64,000 nucleotides of DNA from Bog-473 sp963738135 (GCA_963738135.1 CAVTVK010000007.1:124001-188000); one strand, 5' to 3'. Counted from the first letter of the stretch, positions 19,214 through 29,911 are shown. Numbers and translations: made by a program. Notes: generated by a model not told the origin, from the sequence alone.

Positions 19214-21217
19214 TCACCTGACGGAGGCGCCGACCCCTATCTGCGGAGCGAGCCAACGTGCCACCCAGATCGATCCTTCGATCGTGAATGCTCCCCGTCG
19301 CCACGCACCCAGATGCCGTCGACCAGAAGCGGGCACGGCGGCCCCGATGGGCAGACATGCCGCGTGAGATCGATCGTGCGCACGGCGGGCTTGTGGGCGG
19401 CGAATCCCTCCAAAAGCGAATCGAGGCGCGGTAGCTCTGGTCTTGCTGACCGTTGCCCAGCCGGGCTCTGCTTCGCTGAAGAGGGCGCTTGCGTCAACAT
19501 GATGACGGTGGCACCCGTTTCGGTGAACTCGTGCACGTGGTCTCGAATGCGTTCCTGAAGTACGGCCGACCACTCGGGCGATCCCGGCTTCAGGATCTTC
19601 TGTCCGCCTCCTTTCTCGACGACAAGCGGCTCTCGCTCCCAAGTGCTGGCCCACAAGACGACATTGGGACGGCCCGATTGCAGAGCGCGTTTCTGCGCGC
19701 CTTCGGGATCGGCTCTGGCACGACGCCGACGCACTGTTGACATTGGATCCATTGACGATTCGGGGTGCGATTTCTCCACTGACAATGCCGCAACCGATCA
19801 CTGCGGCGTCCTCGACTTCGACGCCGGCAGGAGCCGCCACGGCGGTGAGACCGGGCAACATGGTGCAGGCCGTCGAATCGCCGATGAGCAGGACCCGGGC
19901 GGAAACGTGCCGCGGCGCGGCGGCAGAGCCTCTCCACGAGGCAATCTGGTGGGACGTGGGGGCTGGACACCGGTCACCCGTGGAGAGGGTAGCGATTCCG
20001 GGAGTGGCCAGCGTCGGCGTCGGTTGGCGTATCTCGTAGGTCGCGGTAAGGACGGTGGCACCGACAAGACACGCCCCCAGGACGATGTCGTGATTCGCCG
20101 TCCGATCAAGAACTTCGAGTGCCGGATCGGGTTCTCGACCAGCAGATAGGTGACGATCGCCGCCACGGCGGCGATGAGCAGTAGTCCCACGTTGTCCCAG
20201 ACGGGCAAGGTGGTCTCGCCTCGGTGTTGCGTGGCGATGATCAGGATCGGCCAGTGCCACAGATAGAGCGAATAAGAGATGAGACCCAGAAGTTGGAGGG
20301 GCCGCACGCAAAAGAGGCGTTCGGCCCCCCACGACGGTTCGGCGGCGCCGCCGGCGATGACGAGTCCGGCACCCACCACGGGGATGGCGACCAGCGCTCC
20401 CGGATAGACCGTCGACGATGTCAAGGTGAGGCTGGCCGTCACAATGGCGGCCAGTCCGACCCAGGACATGATCGCGGCCCACGATCGGGGCACACGGCGA
20501 AGACCCGTTCCCGCCACCGCGATGAGGGCACCGAGCGCCAGCTCCCAAGCCCGCGTCAGAGGCGAGAAGAAAGCACTCGCGGCGTTGACGACGTGAAGAC
20601 GATCGAATAGGCGTAGGAGGCGACGACGATCGCAACCAGGACGCCGGCGAGGCAGCGACGGAACGAGATCCGGCCGGCCAGATGAGCGACGATCAAGAAG
20701 AGCGTCGGATAGACGATGTAGAACTGTTCCTCCACCGCGAGGGACCAGAAGTTCTGGAGCGCAGACGGCGGCTGCTGTGACGCCAGGTAGTTCGTCTGCT
20801 CCGCTGCGAAGTGGAAGTTGGCGAGAAAGATGGCCGCCAGTGACCGTCGACTGCCGTCGCGTGACCAGTCAGCGGACCCAGGTAGTGGAACGCCGCGATG
20901 ACAGTGACGATGATGACAAGGCTGGCGGCTGGAATGATCCGGCGGGCGCGGCGGCCATAGAAGGTGAGGATCGAGGTCCGTTGGGTGGCCACCCGTTCCC
21001 TGAGGAGGACGCCGGTGATGACAAACCCCGAGATGACGAAGAAGACGTCGACGCCGACGTATCCGCCCGTGAACCCCGGAATGGCGGCGTGGAACAGGAC
21101 GACCAGGAGGATCGCCACGGCGCGGAGCCCTTGGACGTCGGGCCGGAACGATCGGTCGCCGGGATCGGTCCCGGCCTCGTCCCCCGCGGCGGTGTAGCGG
21201 GCAACATCGACGGACAT
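19214..21217 (-). CDS. AT3-SGNH O-acyltransferase, copy 2, several frameshifts
   Basis: From the ATG at 21217 (MSVDVARYTAAGDEAG) the acyltransferase-3 domain reads FRPDVQGLRAVAILLVVLFH, FFVISGFVITG, YGRRARRIIP, WSLAVEEQFYIVYP and SYSLYLWHWPILII. The frame changes near 20840, 20586 and 20087, all lost single bases by comparison with copy 3. The SGNH half (20015-19214) has GDSTACTMLPGL and GCGIVSGEIAP and ends with GSIWVARWLAPQIG; it also changes frame several times. The AT3 half is nearly identical to copy 3, while the SGNH half is distinct from copies 1 and 3. Role as for copy 1: export and attachment of acyl groups on a surface polymer. Confidence 0.82.
20019..21202 (-). repeat. Left arm of ~1.18-kb inverted repeat (AT3 half of copy 2)
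   Basis: Read on the minus strand, this matches 21652-22836 on the plus strand almost base for base. I found only a handful of substitutions (for example GATCATG against GACCATG, CTTTTGCG against CTTACGCG) and about seven single-base indels. Identity ends abruptly after the AT3 linker residues YEIRQPT. Confidence 0.9.
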
Positions 21218-21633
21218 CACGCGGTGTGTGGGCAGGGGGCGGTGTGAAGATTCTCGGGAGTCTGGATCTTTGGCTGGCGACCACTCCCCGACCATAGCCT
21301 TACCAACCCTCGATTTGCCCCAGCGGCACGGGAATCGATGTCCAGGTACATAGCATGTTGTCCTCGCAACGAAGGGCCTGGGACAACTCGTCCATCGCTC
21401 GCTCCGTTGCAACACGGGGACATGCCATTTCGCTCCGCTCACAGAAACGTGCAGGGAGGGTCAGGTGGGGATCCTCATCTGCGCAGCGGGCACTTGGCCT
21501 CCTCGTAGGACAGACCGCAGGCAGCGGCTCAAGCAGGGTTGCTCACCATCCCCGTTCGTGTTGGATTGTGAGGCCTGGGCGGCGGTCGCTTTGGCTGACC
21601 CCGACCATTGAGCGCCGAGGCGTGACTGTCCCG
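21218..21633. other. Spacer between divergent AT3-SGNH copies 2 and 3
   Basis: About 415 bp lie between the two outward-facing starts. The two sides do not resemble each other, so the repeat stops at the first codons of the two genes. It must carry both promoters. I see no clear boxes and no recombinase gene or recognisable crossover site. Confidence 0.5.
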
Positions 21634-23744
21634 ATGACATCGTCCGACACTGCCCCGCTACACCGCCGCGGGGGACGAGGCCGGGACCGATCCCGGCGAC
21701 CGATCGTCCGGCCCGACGTCCAAGGGCTCCGCGCCGTGGCGATCCTCCTGGTCGTCCTGTTCCACGCCGCCATTCCGGGGTTCACGGGCGGATACGTCGG
21801 CGTCGACGTCTTCTTCGTCATCTCGGGGTTTGTCATCACCGGCGTCCTCCTCAGGGAACGGGTGGCCACCCAACGGACCTCGATCCTCACCTTCTATGGC
21901 CGCCGCGCCCGCCGGATCATTCCAGCCGCCAGCCTTGTCATCATCGTCACTGTCATCGCGGCGTTCCACTACCTGGGTCCGCTGACTGGTCACGCGACGG
22001 CAGTCGACGGTCGCTGGGCGGCCATCTTTCTCGCCAACTTCCACTTCGCAGCGGAGCAGACGAACTACCTGGCGTCACAGCAGCCGCCGTCTGCGCTCCA
22101 GAACTTCTGGTCCCTCGCGGTGGAGGAACAGTTCTACATCGTCTATCCGACGCTCTTCTTGATCGTCGCTCACTGGCCGGCCGGATCTCGTTCCGTCGCT
22201 GCCTCGCCGGCGTCCTGGTTGCGATCGTCGTCGCCTCGTACGCCTATTCGATCGTCTTCACGTCGTCAAACGCCGCGAGTGCTTTCTTCTCGCCTCTGAC
22301 GCGGGCTGGGAGCTGGCGCTCGGTGCCCTCATCGCGGTGGCGGGAACGGGTCTTCGCCGTGTGCCCCGATCGTGGGCCGCGACCATGTCCTGGGTCGGAC
22401 TGGCCGCCATTGTGACGGCCAGCCTCACCTTGACATCGTCGACGGTCTATCCGGGAGCGCTGGTCGCCATCCCCGTGGTGGGTGCCGGACTCGTCATCGC
22501 CGGCGGCGCCGCCGAACCGTCGTGGGGGGCCGAACGCCTCTTACGCGTGCGGCCCTTCCAACTTCTGGGTCTCATCTCTTATTCGCTCTATCTGTGGCAC
22601 TGGCCGATCCTCATCATCGCCACGCAACACCGAGGCGAGACCACCTTGCCCGTCTGGGACAACGTGGGACTACTGCTCATCGCCGCCGTGGCGGCGATCG
22701 TCACCTATCTGCTGGTCGAGAACCCGATCCGGCACTCGAAGTTCTTGATCGGACGGCGATTCGCGAGCATCGTCCTGGGGGCGTGTCTTGTCGGTGCCAC
22801 CGTCCTTCTCGCGACCTACGAGATACGCCAACCGACCATCGACCTCGGAAGCATTGCGACGGCGACATCGGGCTCAGCGTGTCATTCTCCCGCACCGAGC
22901 GTGGTCTCGGCGCTCCGGGCGAGGGATTTGGCCAAAGGAAATCCCGGCCCGAGGGACCTCGCCGGGCCTGATCAATCCGTACTCCTCGTTGGGGACTCGA
23001 CGGCGTGCACGCTTCTTCCGGGTCTGCAGGCCGTTGGACCAGCTTACGGCATGCAGTTCCAGAATGGGGCAGTCATCGGATGTGGCATCGTCAGTGGAGA
23101 ACTGGCACCGGCGAACGAGTTCGGGAGCAACGTCGTTGCCTACACGCGCAGCTGTCAAGGAGAGGCGAACGGGGCTGAGACGGCGGGACTCGAGCATGCG
23201 CACCCCGGCCTCGTCGTCTGGGCTAGCACGGACGAGCGCAACTCAATCGTGGTCAGTACGTCGAGCGGCGGAAAGATCCTGAACGCAGGCTCGGCGGAGT
23301 GGACGCGGGTTCTGGCGGAACGAATGGACGCCCGGTCCAGAAGTTCATCTCGAGCGGAGCCAAGGTCATCATGCTTTTGGAACCGCCCGAGGTCCACAGT
23401 GTCCCCGGGGCCAACGCCGAAAACGTGCTTCAGCTGTTGAACACGGCGGCGGCGCACGGCGCCGGTAAACCTGACGCCGAGGATGCGGCCTACGCCGACA
23501 TGAACACGCTGCTCAGAAAAGTGGCTGCCAAATACCTCGCGACGTCGCCGTCGTGGACTTGCAGACCCGGGTCTGCAAGTCGGTTCCACCGTGTCCCTAC
23601 GTAGTCGACGGCTATAACGCCCATCCGTCTTCGGTGCAGCAGGTGGTGCGGCCCGATGGGATCCACTACCTGGCGGATGGGTCGCGCTGGGTAGCCCAAT
23701 GGCTCGTGCCACGGATCAAGACAGCGGCGCAGGGCCTCACTTAG
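21634..23744 (+). CDS. AT3-SGNH O-acyltransferase, copy 3, chimeric, several frameshifts
   Basis: The start is ATG 21634 (MTSSDTA). Relative to copy 2 there is an extra C near 21655 and a lost T near 21706, so codons 8-25 are read out of frame and then restored. Further indels occur near 22173, 22306, 23335 and 23548. The AT3 half (to 22836) equals copy 2. The SGNH half instead resembles copy 1: DLGSIATATSGSACHSP, GDSTACTLLPGLQAVG, GMQFQNGAVIGCGIVSGE and DERNSIVVST. The end is DGIHYLADGSRWVAQWLVPR. It is thus a natural hybrid of the copy-2 membrane domain with a copy-1-type esterase domain. Confidence 0.85.
21652..22836 (+). repeat. Right arm of ~1.18-kb inverted repeat (AT3 half of copy 3)
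   Basis: This is the partner of 20019-21202, facing the opposite way with about 450 bp between the arms. It covers the whole acyltransferase-3 domain from the first residues shared with copy 2 to the start of the SGNH linker, and diverges immediately after. Confidence 0.9.
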
Positions 23745-24211
23745 GCCTCACTGCGCTCCGAGGCGAAGAGCAGGCCAACGGTCCCAATGTGGGCGGACAC
23801 CCCCGTCGGAAAAATGCCGTCAAGAGACCCTGGACGGCCTGTCAGGCCGCCGGCACGGGGCGTGCAGGCACCCTGCTGCGACAGGTGGTCCCGCAAGCCC
23901 CCAGGCATCTCGAGGCTCGAGCGAGATAACCGAAGCATTGAGGATTTTGCGCCACGGCGCTCGTCGCTGAACCACTCGGTCTTTCCGAAACAGACTCCGA
24001 TGCCCTACTGGGCTCTGAGGCGGTCCCCTGCAGCACCCCCAAACCCGCAAGTAGGAATAAGGATTGAGGGGCTCATGAGTCGCCTACCTTGGCGGGGTCG
24101 CACTCCGAGCATGGGGCGGCTGTCGACGCTGGCGGTTGTGGTCCCGGCGGTGGATCGACAAGCTGAGGATCTGAGATCCGGAGCTACGCCGAGTCGCGCA
24201 AGGAGTCTGTC
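23745..24211. other. Intergenic 467 bp between AT3-SGNH copy 3 and the GT2-methyltransferase gene
   Basis: A weak hairpin, GCCTC/GAGGC (23745-23764), follows the AT3-SGNH stop and could end its transcript. I see no convincing gene in the rest: the open frames are short and lack family motifs. Confidence 0.45.
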
Positions 24212-25643
24212 TTAGGTCCTTACAGGTGTCGCTTCGACAATAAACTGGTATCCGAACATTGTCGGCCACACGTCGGACAACAGGCGATCCACGAGCCGGA
24301 TCGCGCGGGCTCGTCGCTCTCCACTCCGAGTGCGTCCAGCGGCAGACCGACTGGCTCGATACGGCGGATGGCGAACCACGACGTTGAATCAGCTTGACCA
24401 GGCTGCGCCGGGTGAAGAACCGTAGGTGCGTAGAGTCGAGGATCCCCGCTGGTCGTAGTCGAACATCCCGAGGGTCGGCGGAATCGGGGATACCAGTGGG
24501 CGATGTCCGGACACGCAGAACGAACGCGGTCCCATTCGGAGCCAGACACTCTCTGACCTGAGCACATCAACACGCCGGGATTCACCACGTGCTCGAGCAC
24601 ATCAGCGGCGAGGACGATGTCAAAGTTTGAACCGACTTCGGCTGGTATGCCGTCATTCAGGTCGGCTTTGAAAAAGACGTCAGTTCGATCCCTCACTCCG
24701 TCGATGTCGTTCACATCCACTCCCACGACATGATGACCCATCCGTCGCAACCGCTCCGAGAGCAGTCCACTCGAACATCCAAGGTCAAGGATCCGACTCT
24801 CGGTTCGGGATTGCAGCAACTTGGTAATTCGACCGTGAGAACTGTCCTCACTTGGCTTGAGCTCGTACTCCTCGCTTAGCGCGATGCGGCTGCCGTCGCC
24901 GAAACCTGCCTTCTGCAACCTGTACGTGATGACGTCTCTCGTCACCTCGGCCGCGTAGCTCATGCCGTCCACGTAACAGATCTCATCGCCGTAGTAGGTC
25001 GGAATCGGAACTTCGACGATCCGCATCCCGGCATCGTGGAACTGGATGATGATCTGCGTATCGAAGTTGAATCCGTCGGCGTTCTTCTCGAAGGGAACTG
25101 CTTGAGGGCGGCACCGAGTATGCGCGGTATCCAGAGTGGAACTCCGAAAGGCTGGTGTCGAGCGCGGCGTTCTCGAAACGGGAAAGAATCCGATTCCCTA
25201 CGAACTTGTAGAGAGGCATTCCGCCACGCCGGGCGGCTCCTTTGATCATCGTGCGCGAACCGAAGACGGCGTCAGCCTCGTCGGCCATGAGTGGAGCGAG
25301 AATCTCCGGCAGCGACTCGGGGGCATACTGGCCGTCACCGTGCAGCATCACCACGATATCGAGTCCGTGCTCGATGGCCAGGTTGTAGCCCGCCTTTTGG
25401 TTCCCGCCATAACCGAGGTTGGTGGGTTGGCGGATCAGCGTGATCGGCAGATCGGACTGTTGCTGATAGCCCAGGCCGACTAGATAGGTCGAGTCCTGGC
25501 TGTGATCGTCGCTCACGATCACTTCTGTCGATCTCCGGTCTCACCTCGGGCGGGATGCGGTCGAGCACCTTGGCCAGAGTCGAGGCGGCGTTGTACGCCA
25601 CCACAAGGACACCGACTTTCTTCTTTTCCCCCAACCTCGCCAT
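24212..25643 (-). CDS. GT2 glycosyltransferase-methyltransferase fusion, copy 1, frameshifted
   Basis: From ATG 25643 the N-terminus reads KKVGVLVVAYNAASTLAKVLDRIP. After a frame change near 25530 it continues VIVSDDHSQDST, the GT-A nucleotide-sugar acid pair, then GYGGNQKAGYNLAI and MLHGDGQY (DPM1-like GT2). After another change near 25090 comes RIVEVPIPTYYGDEICYVDGM. A class I methyltransferase domain follows: RILDLGCSSGLLSERL, the SAM loop, and DIVLAADVLEHVVNPG. The end changes frame again and closes at 24212 with MFGYQFIVEAT. It should transfer a sugar and methylate a sugar or glycan. It is related in layout to the intact gene at 36075. Confidence 0.75.
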
Positions 25644-25811
25644 GCTGACCCCCACTGTGAGTCCTCGGTATCAGCCACTGCCGAATCGCAGCTTACATGG
25701 AGGATCCCGATAGTGAATAGAGGTCTGCGAACAGGCAAAATACGTCGCCGGACCTGTCTCAGCCGTGCGTTCCCGTGGCGAGGACGAGATGGGTCCACCC
25801 CCGCATCGGAG

Positions 25812-27092
25812 TTACTGCGTTTGCTCCGCCCTCTGCGGAGACAGCTCCGAGATCGTCATGCCGGGGCCGGCGCCCCCGGACAAAGGGGCCGCCGCAGTCG
25901 AGTCCGGGACCGAAGCCACTGCAACTGCAGGAGCCGCAGTCCGCTTCGCCTCGAGACGTTTTCCCCATTGCATCAACGGACGTTCGAGAAGGAACCACGA
26001 GAGGAGCGTCAACGTGAGCGTGACCGCAAGAGCGACGACGACTCGGAGGACGTAGTTCCAATGCGGGTCGAAGAAGCGGATGGCGAAGAAGACGGGCAAG
26101 TGCCAAAGGTAAAATGAATAGGAGACGATGCCGAGGGCGACGAGGGGCTTGAACTCGAAGAAGTGTCGCGCCGCCCATCGGCCGTCCAGGATCGCCAGGA
26201 TCAGGGCTGCGCAGGCAAAGTCAATTGCCGTGAAGCCCCCCCAGTAGAGCCAAGGACCCTCCTCTTTCATGAAGGGCAGGCAGGCGAGGAGAAAAGCCAG
26301 GGCGATCCAGCCTGCGACAACAAGTCCACGCGTGGGTTCACGACGTCGAATCCAGACATGGGCAAGCAGGCATCCCCAGAGAATGGAATCTGCGCGGGTG
26401 TCGGTGCGAAGAAAGATGGACCACCACCGGTGTGATTCCTCGTACGAGACATACCGATAGACCCCAATGACAGTGATCAAGGAGAGGAGGATGATCATGA
26501 CCGTGCGCAGTCGCATCCGGATAGAAAGGAGCAGAATCGTGATCCATGGCCAAAGAAAGTAAAACTGCTCTTCGAAGGACAACGACCAGAGGTGTTGATA
26601 TCCCGAAGCGAGCGTCGGGCTCAGCGGACCGTTGGACGAAGCAGAATAGTAATTCGAGTAGTAGAAGAGGAGCGAGAATATGGATGGCCACTCGGTATGC
26701 AGCCATTGATTGCTGGCATAGGCGAACAGGGCGTTTGCCAACACAACGACATAGAGGGCAGGCAATAACCTCAGGGCCCGACGTCGGTAAAACGGCCCAA
26801 TTCCGATTTTGCCGCTGCGAGCCTGCTCTCTGAGCAGTAACGCCGTGATCAGGAATCCGCTCAGTACGAAGAAGGAGTCGAGCGATACCGTCGCCCCGGG
26901 GATCACCAGGAACGTTGGAATCGGCAGGATGACCTCCAGGTGGGCCACGAAGACGATGAGCAGCGCAATGCCGCGCAGACCGTTGAATCCCCGGACTTCA
27001 CCAAAGCTGCGCGACGGGAGGAGAGTCGCTGGGGCATCCCCGCGGCTCGTATGTTCGGTGTCCGAGGTGTCTGTGCTCGAGGTTTCCTCCAT
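25812..27092 (-). CDS. Acyltransferase-3 membrane protein (OafA type, no SGNH domain)
   Basis: This is about 426 residues from ATG 27092; upstream codons to 27182 are open but do not look like this family. Motifs: FNGLRGIALLIVFVAHLEV, SFFVLSGFLITALLLRE, YRRRALRLLPALY, WSLSFEEQFYFLWP and SYSFYLWHLPVFFAI. It has about ten helices and a charged, Ala/Pro-rich C-terminus. It probably acylates a surface sugar. It is intact, unlike the neighbours on both sides. Confidence 0.88.
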   Translation of the reverse strand: MEETSSTDTSDTEHTSRGDAPATLLPSRSFGEVRGFNGLRGIALLIVFVAHLEVILPIPTFLVIPGATVSLDSFFVLSGFLITALLLREQARSGKIGIGPFYRRRALRLLPALYVVVLANALFAYASNQWLHTEWPSIFSLLFYYSNYYSASSNGPLSPTLASGYQHLWSLSFEEQFYFLWPWITILLLSIRMRLRTVMIILLSLITVIGVYRYVSYEESHRWWSIFLRTDTRADSILWGCLLAHVWIRRREPTRGLVVAGWIALAFLLACLPFMKEEGPWLYWGGFTAIDFACAALILAILDGRWAARHFFEFKPLVALGIVSYSFYLWHLPVFFAIRFFDPHWNYVLRVVVALAVTLTLTLLSWFLLERPLMQWGKRLEAKRTAAPAVAVASVPDSTAAAPLSGGAGPGMTISELSPQRAEQTQ

Positions 27093-27308
27093 GCTCTGCT
27101 TTCCCGCCTCGTCGACTACGCCGACCTGGTGGCGTAACCATATCGCCGGTGCCACTCGCACATTGCCGGCGACATCGGGCATTGCTGCGACCGACAGTCC
27201 GGACCATTCCGCTCGTTCCGGGGATGAGTCATCCGGACCTCTCCAACGCAGTGCGCAAGGGACGAACTCCTTGCCAGGAGGCGACGACTTCTGTTACGCC
27301 AGCTCGGA

Positions 27309-28000
27309 TCAGACGCACTCGCGCCTTCCCGAGTCCGAGGAGTTGGATTCAGCGCACGCCCCGTTCCAATCCCGAATGACGCCTTGGCGAATAAGCGATA
27401 TTTCGACTTGGGCGCACTTTCCGACGTCGTCCTGAAGGGTTCCCCGCTCGGACAGACTCTTACCTTCGACCTCGAAATGGAGGTTCCAGAGGTCCTCGAT
27501 ACCCGGGATGAGATCGATTGTCAGCATGACCAAGCCTTCCGATCGAGTGCGGCGAGAGACATCGGAGAGGAGGGACCTCCGAACGAGTCCCCTGCTGACG
27601 GAGCCCAGGAATGCGAACCGCCGCAACGCATCGAGTTGAAACCGCGGCGCCTCATCCACCACGCGAGTGAACGTGTCCGGAGAATTGGAACCGCACTTTT
27701 GCGCTGCGTCTCACTCTCGGTGACCGGGAAACTCCACCCGAACCATCGACTTCGGTCGCAGATAGAGGTGGCCATGAAGATCGCCCTGGACTGCAGGTTG
27801 CAGAAGGTTGAATGGGCCGCGTTGCGGAGCGGGTTCGACGATCTCGAGAACAGGTCCCACTGCAATCACACAAAGGGGGCAGCACGGAAACCATGCCGAA
27901 GATCGACGCGATCGTGGAGCGTCGCCGCCCGCGGTCTACGGGCGAGTGCTGGCGGGTTACCTCAATTTCCGGCAGGTGTTCTTCGCCGATGAGATCTAGA
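27309..28000 (-). pseudogene. Possible broken coding remnant, family not recognised
   Basis: On the minus strand a plausible protein can be followed through three frames: VLEIVEPAPQRGPFNLLQPA and GHLYLRPKSMVRVEFPGH near 27850-27730, then VVDEAPRFQLDALRRFAFLG and a run to the stop at 27309 containing LIPGIEDLWNLHFEVEG. Codon use there is protein-like, but no family is recognisable and no start is clear. It is either a real gene with several sequence errors or a decayed one. The flanks (27093-27308 and 28001-28031) hold nothing I can name. Confidence 0.3.
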
Positions 28001-28031
28001 GGTGGTGTTGTGACCGTGGTCATTTCCGGTC

Positions 28032-28910
28032 TTAGCTTCGAGGGCCCTTCCGACGACGAGTTCGATCACGGTACCTAAGGAACTTGCTCGCAAACTGGTC
28101 AGACAGACCCAAGTGCCGCTTGGCCCAGTCGTAGGTCCGCAGCATGTGCTTGTCGGCGAAGATCAGGAGCCCGTGTGCCCCGTCTCCTGGTCGAGATCTG
28201 TACTCGGTTGAGCGAACGAGGGGATTGTCCTGGACGCTGTAGTAGTAAAGCGCCAGGGATCGCCGTGCGGTCCCCTCGGGACACTGCATCGGCTCTGGGT
28301 GACCGTGGAACGACGTGGCATTGGTGGTGAAGATCACGGCTCTGTTCGCTACAGGGCTGACTTTCCGGACACACTCCTTCATGTCGATGCTCCAGAGTTC
28401 GAGGTCACCGCCATACTCGGGTTCCCAGTCCTCATTCAGGTACAGGATCAAGTTCGCCCGACGCTGCCAGTCCCGGTGGTGGGGATGGACGGTGAAGTCA
28501 GCGTGGATATTCAGAAAACCGCCGCGGGTCGACTGGTGGAGACCCCCTCCTTCCAGTGAGGGGTCTTCGATGAGCTCACCTTCCCCCAGCAGACCCTCCA
28601 CGAATCGTACAAAGCGCGCGGAGTTCAGGTCCTCGAGGATCTGCCTCAGAGTCGGTCCCCATGTGTCCGGTTCGGTGTTGCTGAACTTGCGCTCGTTCAC
28701 ATGTATGTAGTTGTTCCACCGCTCAGGGTCGAATGAAGGGAATTCGGCGACGGCCGCTTTGACTGCTTCCGGCTCGAGAAAGTTGTCGATGACGATGTGC
28801 GGGTATGGAGCGGCTGGTTGGTAGTCTGCGCGCAGCCGATCCAGATTCTGCTCCAGATAGTCCATGTCGAGAATGGGCACTGCGCGTTCGACATCAGGCT
28901 GAGTCGTCAT
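28032..28910 (-). CDS. 2-oxoglutarate/Fe(II) oxygenase (prolyl-hydroxylase-like)
   Basis: This is 292 residues from ATG 28910, with GGGGAAG about ten bases upstream. The double-stranded beta-helix metal site is seen as HADF (His-x-Asp) in FLNIHADFTVHPHH, with a distal His in TSFHGHPEP and an Arg in RRSLALYYY for the cosubstrate. YGGDLELW is typical of prolyl-4-hydroxylase-like enzymes. The upstream desaturase frame runs into this gene without a stop, so the two may be fused or tightly coupled. The substrate could be a lipid or a surface sugar; this is unknown. Confidence 0.82.
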   Translation of the reverse strand: MTTQPDVERAVPILDMDYLEQNLDRLRADYQPAAPYPHIVIDNFLEPEAVKAAVAEFPSFDPERWNNYIHVNERKFSNTEPDTWGPTLRQILEDLNSARFVRFVEGLLGEGELIEDPSLEGGGLHQSTRGGFLNIHADFTVHPHHRDWQRRANLILYLNEDWEPEYGGDLELWSIDMKECVRKVSPVANRAVIFTTNATSFHGHPEPMQCPEGTARRSLALYYYSVQDNPLVRSTEYRSRPGDGAHGLLIFADKHMLRTYDWAKRHLGLSDQFASKFLRYRDRTRRRKGPRS

Positions 28911-29911
28911 CTTTCTCACTTCCCCGTTCGCGTCGACGGCATCACAATTCGTTTCCAGCCGAGATGGGATTTCGGTCATTTCCGAAACTACTGGTGACGG
29001 CCCGAGTGAGAATTGCGCGTACCCACAGGAGATGATCTCGCCGTGCCGATCAAACAAGCCAGTCTTGGCAAGGCGTCGATGGAGTTCCTTGAGTCCGCAA
29101 AAAGGAATCGTCGGTACGACATGATGCTCGAAGTGGTACTCCATTCGTGCGCCCACCAGGTGATTTTGGACCCGACCCGCGACGCTGGTCCGGGCGATCC
29201 ACTTGACCGTGTTCGCCTCGCGGAGCCCTGGGTCGAAGTGCTCGGTGATCGTCTTGAGCCGGAGAATCATCGGATACATGCAGACGATCGGGACGAGCCA
29301 GAAGACCAGGTAGAAGATCACTCCGCGGACGAGCCCCTGGAAGAGCACCAACTGGCCGAGGACTACCAGCTGGGTTATGGCTTTGCCGAGGACGAGCCGC
29401 GGGCTGGAGAGAAGGCTGACGGGTGCGCCGGACGACTGTGAGGTGCCCGAGAGGCGACCGGTCGCCCGACGGAGAGCCGTGATCCCGAAGAGATCCTGTG
29501 CGATGAGGCCGGTCAAGGCTCCGCGGCGGCGGGTACCAGGTAGAAGTCCCGATCGGGATCGTTTTCCTGACCGAGGTAGCGGTGATGCAAACGGTGGGTC
29601 GGACGATATTCCTCGACGGAGTTGATCGTCCAGAAGGCGACGCCCCAGTTGCAAATCCTATCGTTCAGTTTGCGAGAGGCGGCAAGGAATCCGTGAGATC
29701 CTTCGTGGATGATGACGCCGAACGCATTCATCCTCAAGCCCAAGAGGACGACCAAGACCACGCCGAGAGGAACCGACCAGGCCAGGGGGAGGCGCGGGAG
29801 CAGGTTCGCTCCGCAAAGGAGGATTGCTACTTCCACCCAGAGCACGCCGATTGCAGCGAATGTATCTGCGAGTGACGGCAAAGACAGAGCCCGTAGCTCC
29901 TCTGCACTCAC
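28911..29911 (-). CDS. Membrane fatty-acid desaturase, frameshift near 29517
   Basis: From a GTG at 29911 (SAEELRALSLPSLADTF) the protein has hydrophobic helices and the three His boxes of the family: HEGSHG, HRLHHRY and, after the frame change, EYHFEHH near the end. These bind the di-iron centre. FVVP-type GLKELHRRL follows the last box as usual. The downstream frame shows no stop before the oxygenase start at 28910, so the given end is only the family boundary. The role is insertion of a double bond or hydroxyl in an acyl chain, perhaps the acyl group used by the island's acyltransferases (inference). Confidence 0.75.

Noticed and set aside
19214..22836. Inverted repeat read as a pure assembly artefact
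   Set aside because: The arms differ by several real substitutions and lead into different SGNH domains, so two distinct loci exist.
19214..23744. Broken AT3-SGNH copies read as true pseudogenes
   Set aside because: Each twin supplies the correct base where the other is shifted, so the damage is independent and best explained by read error.
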